A DNA stretch of 11,341 nucleotides from Candidatus Aenigmatarchaeota archaeon (lineage in GTDB: Archaea; Aenigmatarchaeota; Aenigmatarchaeia; Aenigmatarchaeales; SZUA-1535), in the NCBI GenBank assembly GCA_015521535.1, contig WAOA01000020.1:1-11341 (forward strand), in the 5' to 3' direction. This document shows, one piece after another, positions 1-5,851 of this stretch. Numbering within the stretch: the stretch's first letter is position 1; every line of letters starts with the position of its first letter. The notes beneath the pieces were generated by a model that was not told where the DNA came from, did not search any database, and saw only the letters and a program-made list of their open reading frames with translations. A program made the position numbers and the translations under genes.

Positions 1-1
1 G

Positions 2-400
2 ATTTTCCGTGAAAAATACGGTATAGGTTATACTCTTTTCTTCGGATACAATAAACTTTATCCTGAGAATGAAGCCGCTATCTCTCTTCTTGTTCCGGGT
101 TTCGAAAAAGAAAAATCAAAAGAACTAAAACTCGCTATCCGTGAACTTTTCGAAACTCTGAAAAAAGAAAATCTTGAAGAATATTACAAAGGTAGAAAAA
201 GAATGCTGAAACTCAAATATGAAAAAACAAGAATAAATATTTTTGAAAGACTTTATGAAAGTTATAAAATGATTCTACTTTGTAACGAAAATTATGACAG
301 ATTTATGAAAAAAGTATTTTCGCTTGATCCGGAAGAAATAATAGAATTCGCCTTAAAACTGAAACGGGGAAAGGAAGTTGTTATTCGTCCAAGTAAGTAA
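2..400 (+). CDS. 3' part of an unrecognised protein (N-terminus outside window)
   Basis: An open frame runs from base 2 to a TAA at 398-400 with no stop, giving at least 132 residues, so the gene begins before the window. An internal ATG at 203 exists, but the frame is open and protein-like upstream of it, so 203 is probably not the start. The visible N-terminal part is mixed and hydrophobic (IGYTLFFGYNKLYPE near residues 8-22). The rest is rich in Lys and Glu and looks helical, ending in RGKEVVIRPSK. There is no membrane segment, cysteine motif or nucleotide-binding loop. I do not recognise the family. It converges on the zinc-ribbon gene with only 4 bases between the two stop codons. That it is coding is fairly sure; its function is unknown. 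Confidence 0.65.
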   Translation: MFREKYGIGYTLFFGYNKLYPENEAAISLLVPGFEKEKSKELKLAIRELFETLKKENLEEYYKGRKRMLKLKYEKTRINIFERLYESYKMILLCNENYDRFMKKVFSLDPEEIIEFALKLKRGKEVVIRPSK

Positions 401-404
401 TTTA

Positions 405-686
405 TTAACCCTTCGATTTTTTCTTAAACTCATTTAACAACTTCGGCACGCTTATACTTTTTCCGCAGGCGTTGCACTTTACTCTAAAAGGCCTTTTCCA
501 TTCTTTTTCTTCATAACCGTAATATCCGCAATGCGGACAAATGTATTCACATCTTGCGATTTTTTCGCCTTTTAATACGAGAACGCGGATTTTACCGTTA
601 TTCTCTAATGTGCGTAAAGTATGATAAGCACAGTCTTTCGGTTTTATTTTACTTTCTTTAATGAAGTTCGCTATTTTATCGAACAT
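405..686 (-). CDS. Small zinc-ribbon protein, unknown function
   Basis: A 93-residue protein with two CxxC knuckles, CPHC at residues 50-53 and CNAC at 71-74, spaced as in a rubredoxin-like zinc ribbon. The N-terminal 45 residues are basic and look like a small helical, possibly winged-helix unit (KPKDCAYHTLRTLENNGKIRV). The C-terminus is lysine-rich. This architecture is typical of small archaeal nucleic-acid-binding or transcription-associated proteins, but that is an inference and I cannot name a family. The ATG at 686 lies 3 bases after the stop codon of the 99-residue gene upstream, so the two are almost certainly co-transcribed and perhaps translationally coupled. Its stop lies 4 bases from the stop of the convergent gene on the other strand. 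Confidence 0.72.
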   Translation of the reverse strand: MFDKIANFIKESKIKPKDCAYHTLRTLENNGKIRVLVLKGEKIARCEYICPHCGYYGYEEKEWKRPFRVKCNACGKSISVPKLLNEFKKKSKG

Positions 687-689
687 TCT

Positions 690-989
690 TTACACCGCTC
701 TTCTATAGTTTACAATTTCGGTATAGTTTTTCAAAAGTTTTATTAAATTTTTATATTCGGGTTTTAAATATCTAACTATCATTTTAATATTTTCCTCTCT
801 TTCATCCCTTTCTTTTAAAACTCTTCTAAGTTCTGAAAGTGTTTGCGGAATATCCTTAATATCATAAAACTCCATAATTTCCTTTAAACACAGAAACCTT
901 TCCGGCTTTTTGGTAATACTGTAAAATTTTAAATAATCTTTAAACTTTTGGCAAATTTCTTCTTTAGGGACAGGTAAATTATAACTCAT
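690..989 (-). CDS. Hypothetical 99-residue helical protein
   Basis: A 99-residue charged protein with no recognised motif. The sequence looks all-helical: residues 9-25, 33-44 (a KEIMEFYDIKDIPQTLSELRR stretch runs from about 36) and 62-92. The short helix-turn-helix-like pattern around residues 36-58 could be a DNA- or RNA-binding fold, but this is weak. The ATG at 989 is supported by a TATA-like element centred about 26 bases upstream, which would make the transcript leaderless. It is followed after only 3 bases by the zinc-ribbon gene, forming a two-gene unit. A joint role in nucleic-acid binding is plausible but not shown. Confidence 0.62.
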   Translation of the reverse strand: MSYNLPVPKEEICQKFKDYLKFYSITKKPERFLCLKEIMEFYDIKDIPQTLSELRRVLKERDEREENIKMIVRYLKPEYKNLIKLLKNYTEIVNYRRAV

Positions 990-1010
990 AATTTTGAAAT
1001 AAAGATGAAA

Positions 1011-1019
1011 ATTTAAAAA
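1011..1019 (-). promoter_or_regulatory. TATA-like element for the 99-residue/zinc-ribbon pair
   Basis: On the minus strand this reads TTTTTAAAT, centred about 26 bases upstream of the ATG at 989, the spacing expected for an archaeal TATA box driving a leaderless mRNA. It contains the TAA stop codon (1013-1015) of the GNAT gene, so the end of one gene doubles as the promoter of the next. Confidence 0.5.
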
Positions 1020-1501
1020 TCTGAATCTAGTTCTTTAACCATGTGTATGCTTAGTTTTTCATAACCCATTTTTTCGTAAAAATTTTGCGCTGGATTCTTG
1101 GCGTAGACTTCGAGACAGAGTTTATTAATTCCTTTTTCTTTAAACCATTCTTCCGCTTTTTCAAGCAAACTCTTTCCTATACCAAAACCATGATAATTTA
1201 TCTCGACGAACAAATCGCAAATATACCCAAACTTTTGTGTTTTCCAGTAATTTTTGCTTCTTCTTGCTATCCATCCGAAAATATAACCTACAATTTTATT
1301 TTCAATCTCTGCAACAAAAAGAAAAGTGTTTTCGCTCTTAAGTTTTCTCTCCATCCACCCTATAAGTTTTTCTACAGTTTCTTCCGCTTCCTTCAAATCT
1401 TTGTCAAATTCTCTTTCGTATTTTCTCAGAGAAAAAATAAGGTGTTTTATTTTTACAGGTTCCCTAATTTCCCTTATTTTTATCTTCTCCGAAAACGCCA
1501 T
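1013..1501 (-). CDS. GNAT-family N-acetyltransferase
   Basis: A 162-residue GCN5-related acetyltransferase, which would transfer acetyl from acetyl-CoA to an amine (small molecule or protein N-terminus; substrate unknown). The acceptor-side strands include FVAEIENKIVGYIFGW (62-77). Motif A is YICDLFVEINYHGFGIGKSLL (about 93-113), with the pyrophosphate-binding GFGIGK at 105-110 in place of the usual R/QxxGxG/A. Motif B is the NPAQNFYEKMGYEK segment (136-149), carrying the Tyr usually involved in catalysis. Length is normal for single-domain GNATs. I chose the ATG at 1501 rather than an in-frame TTG at 1549: it leaves a complete fold and has an A/T-rich TATA-like stretch 20-30 bases upstream. 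The TTG alternative adds 16 residues that nearly repeat the start (VFSEKI against AFSEKI). It is divergent from L15e and first in a run of minus-strand genes. A RimI-like role is possible but unproven. Confidence 0.85.
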   Translation of the reverse strand: MAFSEKIKIREIREPVKIKHLIFSLRKYEREFDKDLKEAEETVEKLIGWMERKLKSENTFLFVAEIENKIVGYIFGWIARRSKNYWKTQKFGYICDLFVEINYHGFGIGKSLLEKAEEWFKEKGINKLCLEVYAKNPAQNFYEKMGYEKLSIHMVKELDSDF

Positions 1502-1530
1502 GTATTTAATTAAAATTTTCTTAAAAAAAA

Positions 1531-1545
1531 TCTTTTCGGAAAAGA
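1531..1545. promoter_or_regulatory. Palindrome TCTTTTC-G-GAAAAGA in the GNAT 5' region
   Basis: A perfect 7-1-7 inverted repeat lying between the GNAT ATG at 1501 and the putative TATA at 1566-1573, close to where transcription would start. Ten bases of it (CTTTTCGGAA, 1532-1541) recur at 1603-1612, directly after the TATA box of the divergent L15e gene. The arrangement is what an operator for a dimeric regulator would look like; no regulator is identified. Confidence 0.35.
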
Positions 1546-1565
1546 CCAACTATTCATTATTTTAA

Positions 1566-1573
1566 CGTATAAA
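1566..1573 (-). promoter_or_regulatory. Putative TATA element for the GNAT gene
   Basis: Minus-strand TTTATACG, resembling the archaeal TATA consensus. It predicts a start near 1543-1547, giving a leader of about 42-46 bases to the ATG at 1501. A second, less TATA-like TTTTTAAG at about 1520-1527 would instead give a leaderless mRNA at 1501. Confidence 0.35.
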
Positions 1574-1593
1574 TTTTTCCATAAAGAAAAACA

Positions 1594-1601
1594 TTTATAA
1601 A
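1594..1601 (+). promoter_or_regulatory. TATA box of the L15e gene
   Basis: TTTATAAA centred about 26 bases before the ATG at 1624. This matches the archaeal TATA-to-start distance, so the mRNA is probably leaderless or nearly so; no Shine-Dalgarno sequence lies between them. Confidence 0.65.
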
Positions 1602-1623
1602 CCTTTTCGGAATAAGAAACTCT

Positions 1624-2130
1624 ATGCTTTACCAGTATATTCGCGAGACGTGGCAAAGAATAAAGGAATTGAGAAAAGAACGCGCCGTCAAATGGGCGAA
1701 AGAGCCTGTGATTGTAAGAGTGGAAAAACCAACGCGCTTAGACAGAGCAAGGTCTCTCGGTTATAAAGCAAAACAGGGCTACGTTGTTGTACGTGTACGC
1801 GTTAAGAAAGGTACGAGAAAACGAGAAAAACCTAGCGGCGGGAGAAAACCTAGTAAAGCGGGATTGACAAAAATAAAATCCAAAGTTAGTCTGCAGCGTG
1901 TTGCAGAAATGCGTGCCGCTAGGAGGTATCCTAACTTAGAGGTGCTAAATTCTTACTACGTCGGAGAGAGTGGTAAATATAAATGGTACGAGGTAATTTT
2001 AGTAGATCCCAACCATCCTGTGATACAAAATGATCCGAAAATAAATTGGATATGTAGACCAGCAAACAGAGGAAGAGCGTTTCGCGGACTAACGAGCGCC
2101 GGAAAAAAGGGCAGGGGTCTTAGAAAATAA
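1624..2130 (+). CDS. rpl15e: Large-subunit ribosomal protein L15e
   Basis: 168-residue structural protein of the 50S subunit, archaeal/eukaryotic L15e family (not bacterial L15). The family signature is clear: RPTRLDRAR-type KPTRLDRARSLGYKAKQGYVV at 35-55, followed by a basic loop (RVRVKKGTRKREK), then YPNLEVLNSYYVGESGKYKWYEVILVDP and the C-terminal FRGLTSAGKKGRGLRK. Compared with typical archaeal L15e (about 190 residues), it ends straight after the RGLR motif, lacking the basic C-terminal tail, and the N-terminal region is also a few residues shorter. Both ends are clean, so this looks like natural shortening rather than a broken gene. The start has a well-placed TATA box and no SD. It heads the L15e-Rpp30-Pop5 group. 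Confidence 0.97.
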   Translation: MLYQYIRETWQRIKELRKERAVKWAKEPVIVRVEKPTRLDRARSLGYKAKQGYVVVRVRVKKGTRKREKPSGGRKPSKAGLTKIKSKVSLQRVAEMRAARRYPNLEVLNSYYVGESGKYKWYEVILVDPNHPVIQNDPKINWICRPANRGRAFRGLTSAGKKGRGLRK

Positions 2131-2136
2131 TTTTTT
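2131..2136 (+). terminator. T-run after L15e
   Basis: Six T residues directly after the L15e stop codon, the kind of oligo-T stretch that terminates archaeal transcription. Because a separate TATA-like element precedes Rpp30, partial termination here is plausible; no stem-loop is involved. Confidence 0.25.
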
Positions 2137-2151
2137 ATCGAATTTCTGCTG

Positions 2152-2160
2152 TTTTTAAAT
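2152..2160 (+). promoter_or_regulatory. TATA-like element for rnp3-rnp2
   Basis: TTTTTAAAT centred about 27 bases before the ATG at 2183. With no SD sequence before that ATG, Rpp30 appears to be translated from its own leaderless transcript rather than only by read-through from L15e. Confidence 0.5.
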
Positions 2161-2182
2161 TTCTATAACCTAAATATTTTTT

Positions 2183-2917
2183 ATGGCATACTACGATCTT
2201 CACGTGCATTCAGATATATGCGAAGGGGAAAGTAAAACAGAAGAATTAGCGCTCCGTGCTAAAGAATTCGGATGGCACGGAATATGCTTAGTAGAACGCA
2301 TACATGCAGGAGATAAACTAAAAATAAATCAAGAAGACTTGCGCGAAATTTCAGAAAAAATAGGAATAAATATTTTTCACGGAGTTGAAATAATACCTGA
2401 AAATGTAAAAGAGTTGAAAAAAATTTTGAAGAGCGTTAGAGAAAAAGCGCTTGTAGTAACAGTTCACGGCGGGAATTACGAGATCAATCGCGCAGCGTGC
2501 GAGGATTCAAGAGTAGATATCCTTTCTCATCCAGAACTGGATAGAAATGATAACGGATTGGATGAATACTGCCTTAAAAAGGCCAGGGAGAATGAAGTAT
2601 GTATAGAGTTGAGTTTCAGGCATATTTTACATTCCCATGGCGTGCATCGCGTAAGAATGCTGCAAAACATCGCTGAAAACATAAGATTGTGCAGCGAACT
2701 TGGTGTTAATATGATTTTAACTTCCGATGCGAAAAGTATTTGGGATATTCGCGACCCACGAGCTTTGGCATCGTTCGCAAATGTTTTAGGAATGGAGTTG
2801 GGAAAAGCGATAAAATGTGTTTCCGAAATTCCAGAATACCTTATAAATAAAAATTCCGAAATCCTTTCAGGAAAAAAACCCGTAAAAGGGGTGGAAGTGG
2901 TAGAAGATGAAGGTTAA
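2183..2917 (+). CDS. rnp3: RNase P protein subunit Rpp30 (RNP3)
   Basis: 244-residue protein component of archaeal ribonuclease P, which binds the catalytic RNA together with Pop5 and removes 5' leaders from pre-tRNA. The TIM-barrel (PHP-like) fold is recognisable from YYDLHVHSD at the N-terminus, the GICLVE strand, VVTVHGG near 92-98, the VDILSHPE strand and the late LTSDAKSIWDIRDPR segment, all in family order. A charged tail (VEVVEDEG) ends the protein. Length is somewhat above the usual 210-230. The last 11 bases overlap the start of Pop5, so the two RNase P subunits, which form a heterotetrameric subcomplex in characterised archaea, are translationally coupled. No other RNase P subunit (Rpp29, Rpp21) is in the window. 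Confidence 0.95.
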   Translation: MAYYDLHVHSDICEGESKTEELALRAKEFGWHGICLVERIHAGDKLKINQEDLREISEKIGINIFHGVEIIPENVKELKKILKSVREKALVVTVHGGNYEINRAACEDSRVDILSHPELDRNDNGLDEYCLKKARENEVCIELSFRHILHSHGVHRVRMLQNIAENIRLCSELGVNMILTSDAKSIWDIRDPRALASFANVLGMELGKAIKCVSEIPEYLINKNSEILSGKKPVKGVEVVEDEG

Positions 2918-3290
2918 GCCGAAAATACTTTCGCCTACTTTAAGGATTAGAAAGCGTTATGTAGTTTTTCAGGTATTCGCAGAAGAGAAACTTGCATTTG
3001 AAGAAATTTCTCATGCTTTACGCGCATCTTTATTGGAATTCGCTGGTGAACTAAATACCGCGCTTTCGCGAATATGGATAATGAAGGATTTATGGAATAA
3101 GGAAAAACAAATAGGCGTGCTAAAGTGCGTGCATACTTCAGTTGAACTCGTAAGGGCGAGTATGATTCTTATAAATCGTATAGGCGATGTGCGCATATCT
3201 TTTCGAATTTTAGGTGTTTCAGGAACGTTAAAATCTGCGAAAAGAAAGTTTATGGACCAGAGAACGCTGGAAGAATTTGAAAGGGAGTAA
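2907..3290 (+). CDS. rnp2: RNase P protein subunit Pop5 (RNP2)
   Basis: 127-residue Pop5/Rpp14-family subunit, the partner of Rpp30 in activating the RNase P catalytic domain. The family pattern is visible: an N-terminal LSPTLRIRKRYVVFQV strand (9-23), the helix FEEISHALRASLLEFAGE, then the strands SRIWIMKDLWN and KQIGVLKCVHTSVELVRASMILI, and the closing VRISFRILGVSGTLKSAKRKF. The ATG at 2907 lies inside the 3' end of rnp3, and the AGAAGATG context provides only a weak SD, so translation probably depends on termination of Rpp30. In many archaea the next genes would be a proteasome subunit and the exosome; here a 196-base spacer and rpo7 follow. Confidence 0.94.
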   Translation: MKVKPKILSPTLRIRKRYVVFQVFAEEKLAFEEISHALRASLLEFAGELNTALSRIWIMKDLWNKEKQIGVLKCVHTSVELVRASMILINRIGDVRISFRILGVSGTLKSAKRKFMDQRTLEEFERE

Positions 3291-3395
3291 AAAATCCTGT
3301 CTTGATAACATGAATTAACCAAAAAATCGCAAAAAGGAAGCGAAAACTTGCGCGTGTATATCTTACCGCACGTAAAAAACGACATTTGTAGTTAA

Positions 3396-3402
3396 TTTTT
3401 TT
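3396..3402 (+). terminator. T-run downstream of Pop5
   Basis: A stretch of seven T residues in a pyrimidine-rich context about 105 bases after the Pop5 stop and about 90 bases before rpo7. It fits an archaeal oligo-T terminator ending the rnp3-rnp2 transcript before the next TATA box. The sequence between Pop5 and this site shows no convincing RNA structure beyond a 4-bp CGTG/CACG pairing. Confidence 0.35.
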
Positions 3403-3454
3403 CTCTGTGAGTTTCTGCTCTTATTCAAACACGCCTTCGGTAAAAAACAAAAAG

Positions 3455-3462
3455 TTTATAAA
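3455..3462 (+). promoter_or_regulatory. TATA box of rpo7-spt4
   Basis: TTTATAAA centred 28 bases before the ATG at 3487. It is identical in core sequence to the L15e box and at nearly the same distance, again implying a leaderless mRNA with no SD. Confidence 0.62.
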
Positions 3463-3486
3463 TCTCTTTTTTCGTAAGTTTTAACC

Positions 3487-4029
3487 ATGTATTGGATTGT
3501 AAGCGTTGAAGATGATATTCGCGTACCGCCGGAAAAACTAAATTTAGAACCTGAAAAGGCTGTGAAAGAAAGTATAGCAGAAGCGTATGAAGGCAAGATA
3601 GAATCCAAAGTAGGGGTATTTCTTGCTGTAAAGGAAATAGAAGAAATAGGTGAAGGTATAGTACTACCAGGAGATGCAGGCGTTCATTTTCCATGTAAGT
3701 TCAAAATGCTTGTGTGGAAGCCTGTAGAAAAAGAAATTATAGAGGGAGAAGTTGTTGATATAACGGAATTTGGTGTGTTTATAAGAATAGGCACAGTAGA
3801 CGGTCTCGTTCATATTTCACAAATAATGGATGACTACGTGAGTTATGATGAGAAAAACTCTATGCTCGTAGGAAGAAACAGTAAAAGAACTCTTAAAGAA
3901 GGTGATGCGGTGCGAGCAAGAGTTATATCTATAAATCTTAAAGAAGAAAATAAAGTCGGTCTTACAATGCGTCAACCTTATTTAGGCGCTTTATCATGGA
4001 TAGAAAAGGAGTTGAAGAAGAATGAGTGA
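3487..4029 (+). CDS. rpo7: RNA polymerase subunit Rpo7 (RpoE', RPB7 homologue)
   Basis: 180-residue stalk subunit of archaeal RNA polymerase; with Rpo4 it binds emerging RNA and helps open-complex formation and elongation. The N-terminal RNP-like domain starts with the family pattern MYWIVSVEDDIRVPPEKL and continues to about residue 78. The S1/OB domain follows from about 82 (EGEVVDITEFGVFIRIG, DGLVHISQIMDDYV, then VRARVISINL and VGLTMRQPYLG near the end). Length is close to the family norm (about 180-190). The gene overlaps spt4 by 8 bases; rpo7-spt4 is a widely conserved archaeal pair, joining two factors of the elongating polymerase. Expression probably starts from the TATA box at 3455. 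Confidence 0.96.
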   Translation: MYWIVSVEDDIRVPPEKLNLEPEKAVKESIAEAYEGKIESKVGVFLAVKEIEEIGEGIVLPGDAGVHFPCKFKMLVWKPVEKEIIEGEVVDITEFGVFIRIGTVDGLVHISQIMDDYVSYDEKNSMLVGRNSKRTLKEGDAVRARVISINLKEENKVGLTMRQPYLGALSWIEKELKKNE

Positions 4030-4204
4030 AAGTGCATGTAGGATATGTAAAAGAATAGTTAAGGGAAATATGTGTCCTGTTTGCAAATCCACAGATGTCT
4101 CCAAATCATGGAAGAGTTTGTTAATTATTTTGGATTCTGATTCAGAGTTTGCAAAAGCAGTAGGGATAACCGCGCCGGGGAAATACGCGATAAGAGTTAA
4201 ATAG
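4022..4204 (+). CDS. spt4: Transcription elongation factor Spt4 (RpoE'')
   Basis: 60-residue zinc-binding elongation factor which, with Spt5, clamps RNA polymerase and increases processivity. The four zinc ligands are the CRIC (6-9) and CPVC (18-21) knuckles. They are followed by the typical SKSWKSLLIILDSDSEFAKAVGI segment, whose strand contacts the Spt5 NGN domain, and by APGKYAIRV at the C-terminus. The start overlaps the last 8 bases of rpo7, with the GGAGTTGAAGAAG purine-rich stretch just before as a possible SD. The 3' end overlaps the convergent GlyRS gene by 8 bases, so their transcripts must be antisense to one another at the ends. Confidence 0.95.
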   Translation: MSESACRICKRIVKGNMCPVCKSTDVSKSWKSLLIILDSDSEFAKAVGITAPGKYAIRVK

Positions 4205-5744
4205 AATTTTGTTTTTTAAGTTCACTAAATTTTATTTCACCTTCAATTAATTTCCTTATAATGCTTTCCAAGTTCGTTATCTTTATTCTTACCTGTTCTT
4301 TTGTATTTCTATCTCTTATTGTTACGGTGTTATCTTCCATAGTTTGATAATCAACTGTTATGCAAAAAGGTGTACCTATCTCATCCTGCCTCGCGTATCT
4401 CCTACCTATACTGCCTTTATCATCGTAAAAGCATGCGAACTTTTTCTTTAACGTATTATGGATTTCCTTTGCCTTTTCGTCTAATCCATCTTTCGAAACA
4501 AGCGGAAATACCGCAACTTTATATGGCGCTAGTTTAGGATGCAATTTCAAGACTATTCTATCCTCTTCTTCTGTATAAGCATCTATTATAAACGTTAGGA
4601 ACGCTCTTTCAACACCCTGCGACGGCTCTGCCACAACATAAGGTATTATTTTTTCTTTCGTTTTCTCATCAAAATACCTTAAATCCTTTCCGCTAAATTT
4701 CATGTGTTGCGTTAAGTCAAAAGTTGTACGATTCGCCATTCCATGAATTTCCTTCCATCCGAAAGGAAAACGGTATTCTATATCCCATGTATCCAAAGCA
4801 TAGTGGCTGCGCTCTTCTGGTAAATGCTGCCTAATTCTTAATTTTTCAGGATTCACTCCCAAGTCCATAAACCATTTGTACATAAGAGCGAGCCAGTATC
4901 CGTGCCATTTAGTTTTTATTATGTTTTTTTCTAAAATCTCTCTCAAACTCATTTTCTTTACTTTTTCCCCTTTTTGCTGCATTTCCGCGGAGTACACATT
5001 CATTTCGAAATTCAGTAATTCTTCGGTTAAATACGGACATTCGTTAACACGATCGGGGTGTACAAAATATTCTATCTCCATTTGTTCGAACTCTCGCAAA
5101 CGGAAAAGAAAATCCCTCGGTGAGATTTCATTTCTGTATACCCTTCCTATTTGTGCTATACCGAAAGGCGGTCTTAGACGAGAAACTTCCATCACGAGTC
5201 TGAAATCCGTGAATATAAGTTGCGCTGTTTCCGGCCTTAGATATGCTATGTGAGCATCGTCTTCCACTGCTCCGACAAACGTTTTGAACATTAGATTGAA
5301 TGCTTTAGCACTTGTAAGTTCGCCTTTACAATTCGGACATTTTAAATTATGTTTTTTAATAATTTCATTAATCTGTTCAATAGTTATTCCGTCAACGCTT
5401 AAACCTATTGCATCTTCTATCAGGTGATCACCTCTAAAGCGCTTATGGCACTTTTTGCATTCAACTAAAGGATCTGTAAAGCTTTCAACATGTCCAGAAG
5501 CCTTCCATATCATAGAATGCGTTACCGTGCAGCCGTCTATTCCAACAACATCGTCACGCTGCCTTACAAATGTATTCCACCATTCATCCTTTATATTCTT
5601 CTTTAACTCAACTCCTAACGGTCCGAAATCATAGAAACCTGAGAAACCGCCGTAAATTTCGCAACACGGAAACACAAAGCCTTTTCTTTTGCAAAAATTC
5701 GCTATTTTTTGTATGAAAGACCTTTTCAATTTTTCATTTTCCAA
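4197..5744 (-). CDS. glyS: Glycyl-tRNA synthetase, class II alpha2 type
   Basis: 515-residue cytoplasmic enzyme charging tRNA-Gly with glycine using ATP, of the single-chain archaeal/eukaryotic type. Visible in order: an N-terminal GGFSGFYDFGPLG (32-44) with motif 1 around DEWW; two zinc knuckles CKKC (96-99) and CPNC (136-139) in an insertion; LRPETAQ (169-175); motif 2 with GRVYRNEISPRDFLFRLREFEQ (200-221); motif 3 with EPSQGVERAF (373-382); and the anticodon-binding domain from about 402 (HPKLAPYKVAVFPL) to the C-terminus. The start is a TTG at 5744: an AGAGGTGA sequence ends 7 bases upstream, while the nearby ATGs are out of frame. Its own TATA element lies about 40 bases upstream. The C-terminal end overlaps spt4 on the other strand. 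Confidence 0.96.
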   Translation of the reverse strand: MENEKLKRSFIQKIANFCKRKGFVFPCCEIYGGFSGFYDFGPLGVELKKNIKDEWWNTFVRQRDDVVGIDGCTVTHSMIWKASGHVESFTDPLVECKKCHKRFRGDHLIEDAIGLSVDGITIEQINEIIKKHNLKCPNCKGELTSAKAFNLMFKTFVGAVEDDAHIAYLRPETAQLIFTDFRLVMEVSRLRPPFGIAQIGRVYRNEISPRDFLFRLREFEQMEIEYFVHPDRVNECPYLTEELLNFEMNVYSAEMQQKGEKVKKMSLREILEKNIIKTKWHGYWLALMYKWFMDLGVNPEKLRIRQHLPEERSHYALDTWDIEYRFPFGWKEIHGMANRTTFDLTQHMKFSGKDLRYFDEKTKEKIIPYVVAEPSQGVERAFLTFIIDAYTEEEDRIVLKLHPKLAPYKVAVFPLVSKDGLDEKAKEIHNTLKKKFACFYDDKGSIGRRYARQDEIGTPFCITVDYQTMEDNTVTIRDRNTKEQVRIKITNLESIIRKLIEGEIKFSELKKQNSI

Positions 5745-5751
5745 TATTTCA

Positions 5752-5759
5752 TCACCTCT
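5752..5759 (-). promoter_or_regulatory. Shine-Dalgarno sequence fixing the TTG start of glyS
   Basis: Minus-strand AGAGGTGA, 7 bases before the TTG at 5744. An out-of-frame ATG directly overlaps its end (5752-5750) and would encode only 8 residues before a TGA at 5726, so it cannot start GlyRS. The predicted transcript start near 5760 just includes this site. Confidence 0.55.
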
Positions 5760-5780
5760 TTCAACTTCAATATATTTGGA

Positions 5781-5790
5781 GTTTTTATAC
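5781..5790 (-). promoter_or_regulatory. TATA element of glyS
   Basis: Minus-strand GTATAAAAAC, predicting transcription from about 5760, immediately before the SD. This lets GlyRS be expressed independently of the NTPase gene located 107 bases upstream on the same strand. Confidence 0.5.
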
Positions 5791-5851
5791 TTTTAAATTT
5801 TGAGAACTTGAAGAATTTAGAAAGCGATAAAATTTTCTTCTATTAAATCCT

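Noticed and set aside
1502..1549. TTG start for the GNAT protein adding 16 residues
   Set aside because: No SD, an unnecessary addition to a complete fold, and the extension seems to derive from the repeated CTTTTCGGAA element. Kept only as an alternative.
1085..1565. Plus-strand open frames opposite the GNAT gene
   Set aside because: Phe/Ser/Lys-rich translations typical of the antisense of a Lys/Glu-rich gene; no conserved motif, promoter or SD.
3291..3486. Spacer before rpo7 considered as a small RNA gene
   Set aside because: Only a 4-bp complementarity and a T-run are visible; no box C/D pair, tRNA-like or H/ACA structure.
5726..5757. GTGATGA resembling a C box of a C/D guide RNA on the minus strand
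   Set aside because: No D box (CUGA) or terminal stem at the right distance; the sequence is explained by the GlyRS SD and start.
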